Source: Selenomonas sp. oral taxon 920 (GTDB taxonomy: Bacteria; Bacillota; Negativicutes; Selenomonadales; Selenomonadaceae). From it: a stretch of DNA of 64,000 nucleotides. The stretch spans positions 1,263,001-1,327,000 of the forward strand of contig NZ_CP017042.1 of assembly GCF_001717585.1 (NCBI RefSeq), given 5' to 3'. Positions 38,267-49,900 of this stretch are shown piece after piece (positions within the stretch are counted from its first letter, which is position 1; each line of letters starts with the position of its first letter). The translations under genes and the position numbers were made by a program. The notes below the pieces were generated by a model. It was not told the origin of the DNA, made no database searches, and worked only from the letters and a program-made list of their open reading frames with translations.

Positions 38267-40030
38267 TCACACAAAGGATTTTGATGCACAAAACTTTTCC
38301 CAGATCTCCTGGTATCCAGACTCCAATTCCTCCATATACCCCTGTACATCCATCAAATGTGAACGTTTCATATTCGCACGCAGCCCCATATGATATGCCT
38401 CAAGCAGCTTCGGTGCCTCTGCCAGCTGAACGGCACGACGTACGTAGTTAATGTCGTTTTCCGCAATGAGTTCACGCACCCCCGCATTTGTCAGGATGGA
38501 CGCACCAAAGCGAGAACCATGTGCCCGCCCGCGCAAAGAGATGACAGGAACCCCCATATAAAGAGCCTCGCAGGTTGTCAGCCCGCCATTGTAGGGCGCG
38601 GAATCCAACACAATATCAATATCCCGATATTGCTCCAGATAGTCCGGACTGTACGGACGGAACTCCACACGCGCAAGATCATAGCTGAGCATGGAGAGCC
38701 GTTTCTTGACGAAATGAATACCTGAGTCAATGCTGGCTATCTTCCCCTTGATGATGAGTTTTGAGTCTCTGACAGACTCCAGAATCCCACGCCAGAGCAG
38801 CAGCATCTCGTCTGTGACCTTCGCAAAGTTATTGAAGCTGCCAAACGTCACATAGCCGTTCTTCCGCATCGGGGGCTCATAGCCCGCCTCTGGCATAGTT
38901 CGAATTGTTTCCGGTGCATAGCATAGGTGGGAATGCGGCAGACGCAGAATCTGTTCCGTAAACCCTGCCTCTGCTGCTGTATCTCCCTTGGGAATACAGA
39001 CTTCATCGGAGAGAAAGTAGTCGATGGTGCGCAGACCTGTCGTATTCGTATATCCAATGCCGGAAACTTGAACAGGAGCAGGACGATATGCCATGATCGG
39101 CAATGCATTGTCCTGTGAATGCCCAGACAAGTCAACTAAAATATCAATTTTATCTTCTACAATAAGGCGCGCTGCCGTCCGCGGAGGACGCCCGCGCAGA
39201 TCGCGCCATGTCACACGACGCGTGCGAAATCGTTCTGTTACAGCATCGCTTCTGCCCATTGCATAGCAGAACACCATGAACCGTTCCCCATTAAAATGAC
39301 GAAGCAGAGGTGTTAGAAAGTATGCGACCGAATGCTCTCGAAAATCCGGCGATATATAGCCAATGCGAAGCTTCTTTTGGGGCGAACGCTGAACGTGTTC
39401 ATGCGCATAAGGACGCACATCCATCAGTGCATCATAGTGCTCCGCCTTGATCCGTCCGTCTCTTGCCCCGAGATAGCGATAGTTCCGCATAAAGAGGTAC
39501 TTGCTGTAGAGCTCCGCCGCCTCATCCGCCTCATCCGCAAGACGGCTGGACATCAGGAGTTCATGGGCAGCCCCCTTTGCCTCGCCCGCAAGGTACAGTG
39601 CATCGGCAAGCCATCCGCGTGCGCGCTTCATCATCTGATGGTAGATGGAATAAGAAGGATCCTCTTCTCCGAGGATTTTCGCCTTGTAGCTCAGCTCCTC
39701 AATCAGATCAGCGAGCAATGGTATCTCATCATCCAGGCGAAACTCCAGCGCCGCAAGCCCGGCTAAAACCATGCGTGCACGGGGATGGCGCGGCTGAACA
39801 CGCAGTACCTTCTCTGCGAGTTCCTCTGCTTCGTCGATACGCCCGCTGTAGAGTGCCACCTCGGCATTGACCGCTGTCGCATCGATATCTCCCGCCATGA
39901 GGCGATCAACCTCTTGGGCACAGGCACGCATCCCCTTCAAATCACCATCGGCAGAAAATTTCGTTGCGAGCTTCAACCAGTTGATCTTTTCCTCTGCCGC
40001 ATGTTCAGCCTTCGGCGGCTGCTCCTGCAT
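38267..40030 (-). CDS. TPR-linked O-GlcNAc-transferase-like glycosyltransferase (GT41)
   Basis: 587 residues from an ATG at 40030 that has AAGGAGG 9 bp upstream. The N-terminal ~200 residues are helical TPR-like repeats; the rest is the SPINDLY/OGT catalytic region: KLRIGYISPDFREHSVAYFL, VDLSGHSQDNALPIMAYRPA, PVQVSGIGYTNTTG, YVTFGSFNNFAKVT and DSAPYNGGLTTCEALYMGVP. Such cytoplasmic enzymes in Selenomonas-like bacteria are often tied to flagellin or adhesin O-glycosylation; that role is an inference. It is the last gene of a three-gene cluster. Confidence 0.85.
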   Translation of the reverse strand: MQEQPPKAEHAAEEKINWLKLATKFSADGDLKGMRACAQEVDRLMAGDIDATAVNAEVALYSGRIDEAEELAEKVLRVQPRHPRARMVLAGLAALEFRLDDEIPLLADLIEELSYKAKILGEEDPSYSIYHQMMKRARGWLADALYLAGEAKGAAHELLMSSRLADEADEAAELYSKYLFMRNYRYLGARDGRIKAEHYDALMDVRPYAHEHVQRSPQKKLRIGYISPDFREHSVAYFLTPLLRHFNGERFMVFCYAMGRSDAVTERFRTRRVTWRDLRGRPPRTAARLIVEDKIDILVDLSGHSQDNALPIMAYRPAPVQVSGIGYTNTTGLRTIDYFLSDEVCIPKGDTAAEAGFTEQILRLPHSHLCYAPETIRTMPEAGYEPPMRKNGYVTFGSFNNFAKVTDEMLLLWRGILESVRDSKLIIKGKIASIDSGIHFVKKRLSMLSYDLARVEFRPYSPDYLEQYRDIDIVLDSAPYNGGLTTCEALYMGVPVISLRGRAHGSRFGASILTNAGVRELIAENDINYVRRAVQLAEAPKLLEAYHMGLRANMKRSHLMDVQGYMEELESGYQEIWEKFCASKSFV

Positions 40031-40060
40031 AGACGAAAACCTCCTTTCCACCTGTTTTGC

Positions 40061-40750
40061 TCAAACCTCTGGATGCAGTTCTGCACCATATTCATGCAGA
40101 AATATTTTCTGATATCGTTTGTATTCCGGTGCAAGAGGCTTCTCTCGCGGACAGTGGATACACCAAAAGTCCTCCTCCTGGTTGGGAACAACGACACGAA
40201 AGTCATTCCGCTGCATCTCCATACACATCGAGGTGTCGTAAAGGTGCCAGCCCGTGAACAGATCTTCACGCCACGAAATATCATGCTGCGTTGCGAGCAG
40301 AAGGCCATCCACCGCCTCCACATCAATATATGCTTCATCCGGTTCCATGCAGTGGGAGTCCACCACGCTCTCCGGCTCACAGTGATGCAGAACGCGCCCA
40401 TAGGTGCGCAATCCATCCCACCAGACACCGGAACGCGGCAGACTGCGGCATCCAATCATGCCGACAAGTCCGACCGTCCTGTCCTCAAAGATCGCAAGCA
40501 GATCAGCAATGATATTCTTGTTGACGATCAGCACATCCTGATGCAGATAAATTTTGTAACGTGCCTTTGTCTTGCGTGCGCCCTCGTTATACCCCGCACA
40601 CATGGAACAAGCATTGCGTATGGGAATATATTCCACCGTAATTCCATCGGGAATGTGCAGTGATTTTAGATACAGCAAACACTCACTATACATATCTTCA
40701 TCATTGACACAGGAGATAAAGGCAACTTTATTTCGATCCAGCTCCATCAT
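40061..40750 (-). CDS. Family 2-like glycosyltransferase
   Basis: 229 residues. The N-terminal beta strand KVAFISCVNDEDMYSECLLY, then YIPIRNACSMCAGYNEGARK and YKIYLHQDVLIVN, with His-Gln-Asp in place of the usual DxD, as in proteins annotated as sugar/rhamnosyl transferases of the GT-A fold. EEDFWCIHCPREK is near the end. It begins ATGATG, overlapping the stop of the upstream gene (GGATGATGG), so translation is coupled. The donor sugar is unknown. Confidence 0.75.
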   Translation of the reverse strand: MMELDRNKVAFISCVNDEDMYSECLLYLKSLHIPDGITVEYIPIRNACSMCAGYNEGARKTKARYKIYLHQDVLIVNKNIIADLLAIFEDRTVGLVGMIGCRSLPRSGVWWDGLRTYGRVLHHCEPESVVDSHCMEPDEAYIDVEAVDGLLLATQHDISWREDLFTGWHLYDTSMCMEMQRNDFRVVVPNQEEDFWCIHCPREKPLAPEYKRYQKIFLHEYGAELHPEV

Positions 40751-41694
40751 CCTTCGATCTCTTTTCCTTGCATATATCTTTGTAACCCGCGATAGCACTC
40801 TTGCTCCAATGGGTCAACGCTCTCCACCGCACTCACGCTCAGTACCGCCTGAATGAAATCATTCCGGGCATCCGAATACATTGATAAGCGCTGATAGAAG
40901 GATTCCGTATGAACAACCGTCTCACGAACCAATGACGCCAGATAGTCAGGAAATACCGCAAGTCGATCCAATATCTCCCACAATTCACGGACGGCTGTCA
41001 AAGCTTCCACATTGTACTCAATCCGATGAATCAACCGCACCATCTGCTCACGCTCCGCTGCCGTATACATGGATTTGAGAAGCGCCAACTCCGGCATGGA
41101 GCGATCTGCACGAACAAGGTAGAACTCCGTCTCAAGATCGTCACACTCGTTTTCAAAACCAGCAGTGACGAGGTGCGCAATGAGTCCCTCTGGAGCCTCA
41201 CGCTTTTGTTGATGCACACGTACACTCTTATAAAACGAGGCATAGAGCAGATTTTCAAACTCAGCTCTCGCATAGAGGCGTGAAACAATATTATAATAAT
41301 GCCCTTCCATTAGATTTTGCAGTACAGACCAATGTCTAATGTTGCGAAAACTGGTAAGGAATGCCCCTGTTTCTTTCAGAAACAGGGAAAAACCCGCAGC
41401 AATATCCTGCGGATTATCTGCCTGCTCCAAGGCAAGATCTGAAATAATATAGTCAAAAAATCCACGCGTGTACGGAAGCGGAACCGAAAGATAGTCGAGA
41501 ATCTGCCAGCGAATCCCAACAGGAGCATCCCGCTCCATCTCATCCGGCTCAGCTGTAACGGCATAGAGTTCTGCCTGCGGAAACATTCTGCGCAGTTCAT
41601 GCAGATATGTTAAGCTCTCGACAACTAGGATGCGCAGCGGCGCAGCATTTGGCTTTAGAAACGAGAGCAGTTTGGGACGAATTTTTTCAGCCAA
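40747..41694 (-). CDS. Methyltransferase-like protein of the glycosylation cluster
   Basis: 315 residues starting at TTG 41694 with GGAGGAG 5 bp upstream. Residues 20-140 look like a class I SAM-methyltransferase fold (ILVVESLTYLHELRRMFPQA, DYIISDLALEQADNPQDIAA) but the glycine-rich SAM loop is degenerate, so activity is doubtful. The C-terminal half is helical and unrecognised. First gene of the methyltransferase-GT2-OGT cluster; maybe a glycan-modifying or scaffold protein. Confidence 0.55.
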   Translation of the reverse strand: MAEKIRPKLLSFLKPNAAPLRILVVESLTYLHELRRMFPQAELYAVTAEPDEMERDAPVGIRWQILDYLSVPLPYTRGFFDYIISDLALEQADNPQDIAAGFSLFLKETGAFLTSFRNIRHWSVLQNLMEGHYYNIVSRLYARAEFENLLYASFYKSVRVHQQKREAPEGLIAHLVTAGFENECDDLETEFYLVRADRSMPELALLKSMYTAAEREQMVRLIHRIEYNVEALTAVRELWEILDRLAVFPDYLASLVRETVVHTESFYQRLSMYSDARNDFIQAVLSVSAVESVDPLEQECYRGLQRYMQGKEIEG

Positions 41695-41749
41695 GTGTGC
41701 TCCTCCATTTGATGACAGGTGATCCCACAGAGGGACACAGATATCTTCT

Positions 41750-41758
41750 ATTATATCA
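41750..41758 (-). promoter_or_regulatory. Extended -10 promoter of the glycosylation cluster
   Basis: Minus-strand TGATATAAT (TGn + TATAAT at 41755-41750) about 55 bp ahead of the TTG start; no clear -35. The 41695-41788 gap thus probably separates a new unit from the comM pair. Confidence 0.55.
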
Positions 41759-41788
41759 CAGAATGTAAAGAGCTCGTATCTCCCTTTT

Positions 41789-42115
41789 TCAGCTCAAAAG
41801 TGGAATAACGAAGATCTCAGGCATCTCATAGGGATGAACTGCACGGATCGCGGAAAGAGTCTCCTCCACACGAGCCGCTTTCACACGCAGTTCGACTTTG
41901 AGTTCCGGCGCCTCGGACAGCTCCCCGATGGTTCCCTCGTATGGTGAAGCTCCCGCAAGCGGACGCCATGATCCTGTTACGTGAGAGTACGCAAGACAGC
42001 CGTCATAGTTCCCAAGACGTCCCGCGTCCACAGACTGCAGCGCCTGCCGCAGCTGTGTGAGATGTGTCTCTGGAATAAAAATTTCGAGTTTTACATCCTC
42101 TATATGGTCAGTCAT
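41789..42115 (-). CDS. PII-like / NIF3 C-terminal-type small protein
   Basis: 108 residues with the ferredoxin-like motif order of the YqfO/NIF3 inserted domain: LEIFIPETHLTQLRQAL, GRLGNYDGCLAYSHVTGSW, KVELRVKAARVEETLSAIRA and VHPYEMPEIFVIPL. Stand-alone versions occur in many bacteria; trimeric CutA-like assembly is known for the fold but the function is not. It starts 23 bp after comM. Confidence 0.8.
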   Translation of the reverse strand: MTDHIEDVKLEIFIPETHLTQLRQALQSVDAGRLGNYDGCLAYSHVTGSWRPLAGASPYEGTIGELSEAPELKVELRVKAARVEETLSAIRAVHPYEMPEIFVIPLLS

Positions 42116-42138
42116 ATATACGCTCCCTATTTATTATG

Positions 42139-43668
42139 TCATTCAATGTTCAGTCCGACATCAGAACGCAGCTGTATCGCCTCCGCGATATGAGTCGCCG
42201 TAATGGTCGGATATTGTGCAAGATCGGCAATCGTCCGTGCTACTTTGATGATACGGTCATGCGAACGTGCCGAGAGGTTGATGCGGTGAAATGCTGCCTC
42301 GAGCAGGTTTTCTGCATCCTTTTCGAGACGACAATATTTTTTTATCATACTGTGGTTCATCTGGGCATTGCAAAACAGCCCGTGTCTCTGCAATCGCTCG
42401 CGTTGAATGATGCGAGCCGCTACAACACGTTGACGAATCGCTTCGGAGGACTCCGCCCGGCGCGTAGTATGAAGATCCGCATAGTCCACGCGTGCGACAC
42501 GAAGATGAAGGTCAATGCGATCCAGCAGAGGGCCCGACAGCTTACGCGTATAACGCTTGATCTCCCCAACAGAGCATTCGCATCCGTGATTCTTGTCACC
42601 GTAATAGCCGCAGGGACACGGATTCATTGCGGCTACCAAAATGATACTAGAGGGAAACGTCAGTGTTGCGTTGGCACGTGACACCGTAATCTGGCGATCT
42701 TCAATCGGCTCACGCAGTACCTCAAGCGTCTTCTTGCTGAACTCCGGCAGCTCGTCGAGAAAGAGTACGCCGTGATGGGCGAGTGTCACCTCGCCCGGAC
42801 GCGGAATGCTGCCGCCGCCGATCATCGCCACCGTCGAGGACGTATGATGTGGACTGCGGAAGGGGCGCGTCGTCACAAGCCCCGTATCCTTGCCGAGCAA
42901 GCCCGAGATACTGTAAATCTTCGTAATCTCGATGGCTTCTTCCTTTGTCAGCTCGGGCAGAATCGACGGCATCCGACGTGCCAGCATCGTCTTGCCCGAG
43001 CCGGGTACACCGACCATCAGGACATTATGCCCTCCCGCTGCTGCAATCTCAAGTGCACGCTTCGCCTGATACTGCCCCTGTACGTCCGCAAAGTCATCCG
43101 TAAAAGTAGCGTCCTTTTTCTGCTCTGTTGGGTGTGGTACAGCAGGAGTCAGCGTCTCCGTGCCCGTCAGATGACGCACAAGCTGCGCCAAATTCTCAAC
43201 CGCATAGACCTTTAGCCCGTCAATCAGGAGTGCCTCGTCTGCATTGGACGGTGCAACGTAAAACTCCGTTAATCCGTTTTCCCGCGCCGTAATCGCCATC
43301 GGTAGAATGCCGCTGATCGGACGGCAGTTCCCGTCAAGAGAAAGTTCCGCAGAGAAGAGTGCATTCTGCACCGCTGCCTCTGGAACCATGCCATAGGATG
43401 CAAGGAGGCCAACGGCTATCGGCAGATCAAGCCCCGAACTGTCCTTTCGCACATCGGCGGGCGCAAGATTCACCGTCACACGCTCCTGCCGCAGCTGAAT
43501 GCCGGAGTTCCGAATCGCCGTCCGCACACGTTCCTTCGACTCCTTCACCGACGTATCGGGAAGCCCGACCAGCTCAAAGCCCGGCAGCCCCGGCGATACA
43601 TCCACCTCAACGTCGATAATCCGTCCGTCAATCCCGAGGGTCGTCGCACCATAGGTCTTTGCAAACAA
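42139..43668 (-). CDS. comM: YifB/ComM-family Mg-chelatase-like AAA+ ATPase
   Basis: About 509 residues: an N-terminal Lon-protease-S16-like domain (GLPGFELVGLPDTSVKESKE), AAA+ core with Walker A GVPGSGKTMLARRMPSILP and FRSPHHTSS, FLDELPEF, a Cys cluster (AAMNPCPCGYYG) and the C-terminal Mg-chelatase region. ComM is a helicase that drives branch migration during natural transformation. The start is a TTG at 43668 with GGGAGG 8 bp before it; upstream codons look non-coding. Confidence 0.93.
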   Translation of the reverse strand: MFAKTYGATTLGIDGRIIDVEVDVSPGLPGFELVGLPDTSVKESKERVRTAIRNSGIQLRQERVTVNLAPADVRKDSSGLDLPIAVGLLASYGMVPEAAVQNALFSAELSLDGNCRPISGILPMAITARENGLTEFYVAPSNADEALLIDGLKVYAVENLAQLVRHLTGTETLTPAVPHPTEQKKDATFTDDFADVQGQYQAKRALEIAAAGGHNVLMVGVPGSGKTMLARRMPSILPELTKEEAIEITKIYSISGLLGKDTGLVTTRPFRSPHHTSSTVAMIGGGSIPRPGEVTLAHHGVLFLDELPEFSKKTLEVLREPIEDRQITVSRANATLTFPSSIILVAAMNPCPCGYYGDKNHGCECSVGEIKRYTRKLSGPLLDRIDLHLRVARVDYADLHTTRRAESSEAIRQRVVAARIIQRERLQRHGLFCNAQMNHSMIKKYCRLEKDAENLLEAAFHRINLSARSHDRIIKVARTIADLAQYPTITATHIAEAIQLRSDVGLNIE

Positions 43669-43846
43669 CGGCCTTCCCTCCCACGTTTCAAATATAAGAA
43701 AATTATAACACAAGAGAGGGCTTGTTGCCTAATGATTCTTTGCAAAAGAAAAGAGATTCCAAACACCGATTTCCTACGTCCTTGAAAATACACAATCCTA
43801 CAAATTCAGTGAGAATTACTTCTTTCACCTCATTGAAATAATCTCC

Positions 43847-43876
43847 TTGTAAGAATTCATAGATTCGTGTTATCAT
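43847..43876 (+). promoter_or_regulatory. Candidate promoter of the CDI operon
   Basis: TTGTAA (43847-43852), 18-bp spacer, TATCAT (43871-43876); a second -10-like TATACT lies at 43885-43890. Both fall in the 256-bp gap between the divergent comM and cdiA starts. AAGGAGG at 43909-43915 is 9 bp before the cdiA ATG. Confidence 0.5.
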
Positions 43877-43924
43877 TGCTTCGTTATACTGTGTAGGGAC
43901 ATAGTTTCAAGGAGGATACCGAAG

Positions 43925-46900
43925 ATGAGGAAGAAAGATCTCGTGCGAAAGATTACCTGCTGGATGACGCTTGGCATTTTTTCACTGCAGCCGGCTCTTA
44001 CTTTTGCCGCCGACATCGTCGCCGACGCCTCCGCTCCCGAGGCGCAGCGTCCCTATGTGACGGAGACGGCAAACGGGATTCCTCTCGTGCAGATCGCGCG
44101 TCCAGACGGCAGTGATGTCTCTGTAAACCGTTACGACGCATTCAGTGTCCCCGAACGTGGTGCGATCCTCAACAATGCCTTTCTCTTTTCGAATACACAG
44201 CTTGCCGGATACATCGAGGGCAATCCGAACCTCAGTGGAGGCCCCGCACGCATCATCGTGAACGAGGTCATGAGCGACCGCCCCTCGGAGCTGCGCGGCT
44301 TCCTCGAAGTGGCGGGCACAAAAGCCGACGTCGTCATTGCAAATCCAAATGGGATTTACGCCGATGGTGCCGGCTTTTTGAATACCTCCCGTGCCATTCT
44401 TGCCTCAGGCCGCACGGAACGCGATGCCGCAGGTGGCTATGCGGGGCTTCGCATCGAGGACGGCAGGGCATACATCACGGGCAAGGGGCTCGATGCTCGC
44501 GGCGCGGACAGTGCCGAGATCTATGCCCGTGCCGTCGAAGTGAACGCAGGACTCTGGGCGAATCATGCAAAGATCGTCACAGGACAAAACAGCATCGCCA
44601 AGGACGGAAGCATCTCCCCCATCCCCTCTGAAACAACATCCACTGCCCCGCAGTACGCCATTGATCTTGCAGAGATTGGCGGTATGTATGCAAACCGCAT
44701 CACGATGATCGGTACGGAAAAAGGTCTCGGTGTCAATCTCACGGGACAGCTTTCCGCCACACATGCCGTCTCCCTTGATGTAAGCGGCAACCTCAAAACC
44801 ACAGGCTCACTCTACAGTGACGGAGATGTTGCCGTACGCGCCGATGAGATCGTAAACACAAATCTCATCTACGGAGGAAAGAATACCTCCATCCGTGCAA
44901 AAGAACTGACCAACAAAAGCGGCGGCAGAATTTATGGCGATACCGTTACCATCAACGCAGAGCGCGTCACGAACGAGACCGATGCGGCTCTGGAAGCACG
45001 TCTTGCACGCGAGGCACAGATCCTTTCACAGTACGCTCCCCGGATCGAAGCCGCACATCGAAATCTCACACCACCCTCCTCAGGAGGGATCTTCGGCAGA
45101 CGTGCAGACCTGTCCAAGCAGCTTAATTCTTATCAGGAGAGGATTAGGGAGGCGGAAGCAGCCTACGATGCACAGCAGCATGTAGTGGATGCCCTCCGCG
45201 CTGAACTCGATGCAAAGCCTTCGGGCGTCATTGCCGCACACCGTCAACTCGATGTCAGTGCCAACACGATTCAAAATACCGGAAACGCCCTGCTCTACTC
45301 CGGTGGGGACATCGCTCTTACCGCAGGAGAGACTCTCAAAAACAGCGGCGCACGCATCGAGGCACAAGGCAGCATCGTCATTACCGCACCTCATATAGAG
45401 AATGAGAACGTCGCCTTTGCCGCAAAACGCAGCATCACGAATGTGACCATGAATCCCACCAAGATCCGCATCGACGAGCCGGGACATATGGAGCGGGGCA
45501 AGGCATTCCCGGAATGGGAGTTTCGGGACATCGACAGCGGCTATGGGGCATACCACAGTCACATCGCCCAAAAGCCCATCTATGAGCATGCCGCCTATGA
45601 GGAGATCAAACCGCTCTCCCCTGCCGAAATTGCCGCAGGAGAAGAACAGATTCCCGCAGAACTCATCGGCACATATGCCCCGAACTATGACTATGACGAT
45701 CCCATCTTCAAAGAACTCGGTGTTGCGTCCATGAGTACACCGCGCCCTCCTCATGGAGATCCCGCGCGCGCTGCATGGGATGCACAGTATCGCATCGTCC
45801 TTGATACACTGAACACAAAGATCGACGCATATAACCGCGAGGCAGAGGAATACAACCGCACGACCGCACAGGCGGCAGGACAGAAGATCAACCTGCTGAC
45901 CTTCATTGAGAGTGCACATATCCATTCGACAGAAAACGTCACTTCCTCCCTGCCCGCCGCAATTCGTGCCGGAAACAGCATCACGCTGCACGGCGACACA
46001 GAGAACACGGACAGCACCATCAGTGCCGGGGAGACACTTCACATCGACGGTGCGCTCACCGAAAATGCACATCAGCAGCAGGAACAGACCGTCACCCTCG
46101 GAACGACGCAGGGAAGCTATACGGAAAGAAGAAGCTGGATTCATAAGGGAAAAGTACGGAAGTTCCACAGCAAAGTCTACATGACCCCCGAAGTCGTACG
46201 TACGAATCCCACGCCAATCGGTGTCCATGTGATCGAAGAAAATGCCGCTGCAGAATCCATATCAGAGAAGCAGCGACAGCGCATCGCAGAGACACTCTCC
46301 CCCTTTGGACTTGTTTCCGTTCCGCAAACGGCAGGAACAGGCACGGGCGGCACGGAGCATCTCTCCCTCAGTGCACTCTACCGCGTCCATCCCGAAAGCA
46401 CGGCAACGTATCTCGTCGAGACCGATCCCGCCTTTACCAACCGCAAGAAATTTCTCTCCTCCGACTATATGTATCGGCTGCTCAAATGGGATCCCGACAA
46501 AATCCCCAAACGCATCGGCGACGGATTCTATGAACAGCAGCTTCTCGCAGACCAAATCCTAAGACAAACAGGCAAACGCCATCTCGAAGGATATACCGAC
46601 GATGAAACCGCATTCCGCGCACTTATGGATGCGGGTATTACGTATGCAAAGGAGATGAATCTCTCTCCCGGCATTGCCCTCTCCAAAGAACAGGTCGCCG
46701 CCCTCACCTCGGATATGATCTGGCTCGAAGAGCGCGAAGTCTATGTAAACGGTAAAAAGGAACGTGCCGTCTATCCTGTTCTCTACACCAAGAATACGAA
46801 CGGTCTGAGGCTCACGGCGGGCGGCAGTCTCATCTCGGCAAAGAATATCGCCATCGAGACCAAGGACGCACTCAAGAATGCGGGGACTCTCTATGGTGAG

Positions 46901-49900
46901 AATATCCTTGCCCATGCGGGAGACATCGAAAACACAGGACTGATTCGCGGACTGAAGATCGGACTGAAGTCTGAGCGGGATATCCGTGTGCAGGGTTCTG
47001 TCATCGGCGATAAAGCCGTTGTCCTTGAAGCAAAAAACAATATTGATGTAAGCAGCACAACTGAGCGTCTTGCCCATCAGGATGTCCTGAATACGACCGC
47101 CGGGATCGCCGTCAAGGGCGATGAGGGCGTTCTTGTTGTGAGCGCAGGAAAGAATGCAGCACTTGCAGGAGCGACACTTGCGGCACTCGGCAAAAACGGA
47201 AGTGTCCTTCTCTCTGCGGGTGAAAACATCTCGCTTGATACCAAGAAACTCCAGAGCGAGAAGGATATGACGGCAGATGCCGCAAACTATCTTCGTACAA
47301 AGCGCGGTACGGAACTTGGCACAGAGATTCGCGCGGACGGGAACATCTCAATTGCCGCAGGAAACGACCTCACGGCACGCGCGGCAGATATTGCGAGTAA
47401 AAATGGCACAACATCGCTCTCCGCCGGAAACGATATATCCCTCACGGCAGGACGAGAGATATCCGAGGATCACTACGGCATTCGGTACAAAGAAAGCGGA
47501 CTGCTCTCAACCAAGACCACAACCATCCGCATTGACACAGAGTCAGATATTGCGCGTACAACGAATATCACGGGGCAGAATGTCAACATTGCGGCAAAAC
47601 GTGACGCAACCTTTACGGCAGCGAATATTGCTTCGGACAGCGATGTAAACATCGCCGCCGGACGAAATTTCTCTGCGGTCTCGGCAGAGAACTATTCGCA
47701 TACGGAAAACTACAAAGAGGTCAAGAAGTCCGGCATCTTCGGTTCTGGCGGTGGACTCGGCTTCACCATCGGCACGCAGCAGACAAAGACCACGCGTGAC
47801 AGCGATGCCATTACCCAGCAGGGAACGAATATCGCCGCACTCGGTGGAAACGTCTCCATCTCTGCCGGAGAGAAGGCACATATCTCATCGAGCAATATCC
47901 TCGCGGACAAAGATGCAACCATCACAGCGAAGGAAACGAGCATCGATGGCAAGTATAACATCTACCGCGAGAGCATCACACAGGAAAGCAAGACGACAGG
48001 GCTTACCGTCAGCTTCAGTCACGGTCTCCTTGATCTTGGTCAATCGCTCTATGCACCGATCAGCCGCATCGGCGAGGTGCAGGACGACCGACTCAAAGCT
48101 GCTTACGCCTACCAAACGGGGCGGATGATTCACGATGCGTTCAAGAAAAATCCGCTGACCAATGCAACATTCTCCCTGAATGTCAGCTTTGGTACGAGTA
48201 AATCCTACAGCCGTATGGAGAATACGACCCACGAATACGCAGGAAGCCGGATCGCGTCGGGTGGAAATACAAACGTCACTGCGGGTGAGCGTGACCTGAC
48301 CGTCACGGGCAGTGCCATCACAGGACGTGATGTATCTCTTACGGCAAAGGGGAACGTGCGCCTTGAAGCGGGTGAGAATACAAATATCACCTCGACCGAG
48401 AACAAGTTCAGCTCTGCAAGCGTCGGTGCATCCTTTACCCCGCAGGGGCTGTCGAATATCAGCGTCAATGCAAGCAAAGGAAACGGCAACAGCAAAGAGA
48501 CTCTTACCGCCTACTCCCCTACCCTCGTTGTTGCAGAGAACAATCTCAGCCTCACCTCGGGCAAGGATATGGACATCCTCGGGAGCAGGGCACAGGGCGA
48601 TAAGATCACCGCAAAGGTCGGCGGGAACCTGAACATCGAAACCTTGCAGGAGAAAGAGACCTACGAGGAACAAAACTCTTCTATGGGCTTCGGCATCTCG
48701 TGGGGCGTAAAGAAAAAGGACAAAGCAACTTCAACCAAATCCACGGGTCAGACACAAAATCCTCCACCCACAAACGCAACGAAGAGTACGCCAAAGCCCA
48801 ACGGCACGCAAGTCACCTCTCCCACCGGGAGAAAATTCTTCGCACCCACCATTGGCGCATCTTGGAACAAAGGCAATATCGACTCCCACTACCGCAGTGC
48901 ACGCGAGCAGGCAGGATTCTATGCGGGCAGCGGCGGTTTTGACATTTACGTCGAGAAGAATACGGATCTCAAGGGCGGCGTTATCGCGAGCAACGCAACT
49001 CCCGACAAGAACCATCTTTCCACGGGCACACTCTCCTTTAGCGATCTCAAAAACGAAGCCGATTACAGTGCAAAGAGTATCGGTGCCTCCTACCACAAAT
49101 ATGGCAATTATGACGACATGACCAAGGACGAGCAAGACAAGGTTTACAACACCAAAGGACTTGCGCCGGTTCTCCCCATGCCCGTTGTCGGAAGTGCCGA
49201 CAGCACCACAAAATCTGCCGTTGCACCAGCGACCATCGACATCCGTGAGAATCCGACACAGGACATATCTGCCCTCAGCCGTGACACTGCAAACTCGCTC
49301 AACAAACTCGGACGTATCTTCGACAAGGCAAAAATCGAAGAACAACAGGAGCTTGCCGCAGTCTTCGGTGAGGAGGCATTCCGTCTCGCCCATAACTTGA
49401 AGGACGATGGCAGCGGACGCAAGATCGCCATTCATTTCGCTATTGGCGGCATCATGAGTGCGATCACAGGTGCCGGCTTTGCTTCAGGTGCCATCGGTGC
49501 AGGACTCAACGAGGCACTCATTAAGAACCTAAAGGGTCTAGATCCCGGCACAGCACAAATCGTCAGCGCTATCGTCGGTGCGGCGGCAGCAAAAGCAGTT
49601 GGAGGAACGGCAGGAGCTGGTGCATCTGCGGCGGCAAGCGGGACGAAGTGGAACTACTTTCTCATAGAGCACCCGGAGTCATTTGCCTTTGATAAATTGG
49701 CGCAAAAAACGTTAAAAAGAAAAGATGGCAAAGAGCTTTCTGAAGATGAAGTCTTGAAGCTGCTCCAAGGCGTATCTGATATCTTTGCGGAACATGAACC
49801 GGTGCTTTCAGACGCCTGGAATGGCCAATCAGAAAACATAAAAAATTATAAGTATGTAGTTCAGTATCTAATGAACCAAGGTATAACTGGGGAAAGTGCA

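Noticed and set aside
45080-46228. 382-codon minus-strand frame inside cdiA
   Set aside because: Opposite a repetitive haemagglutinin region; Cys/Arg-rich composition with no domain, so a shadow.
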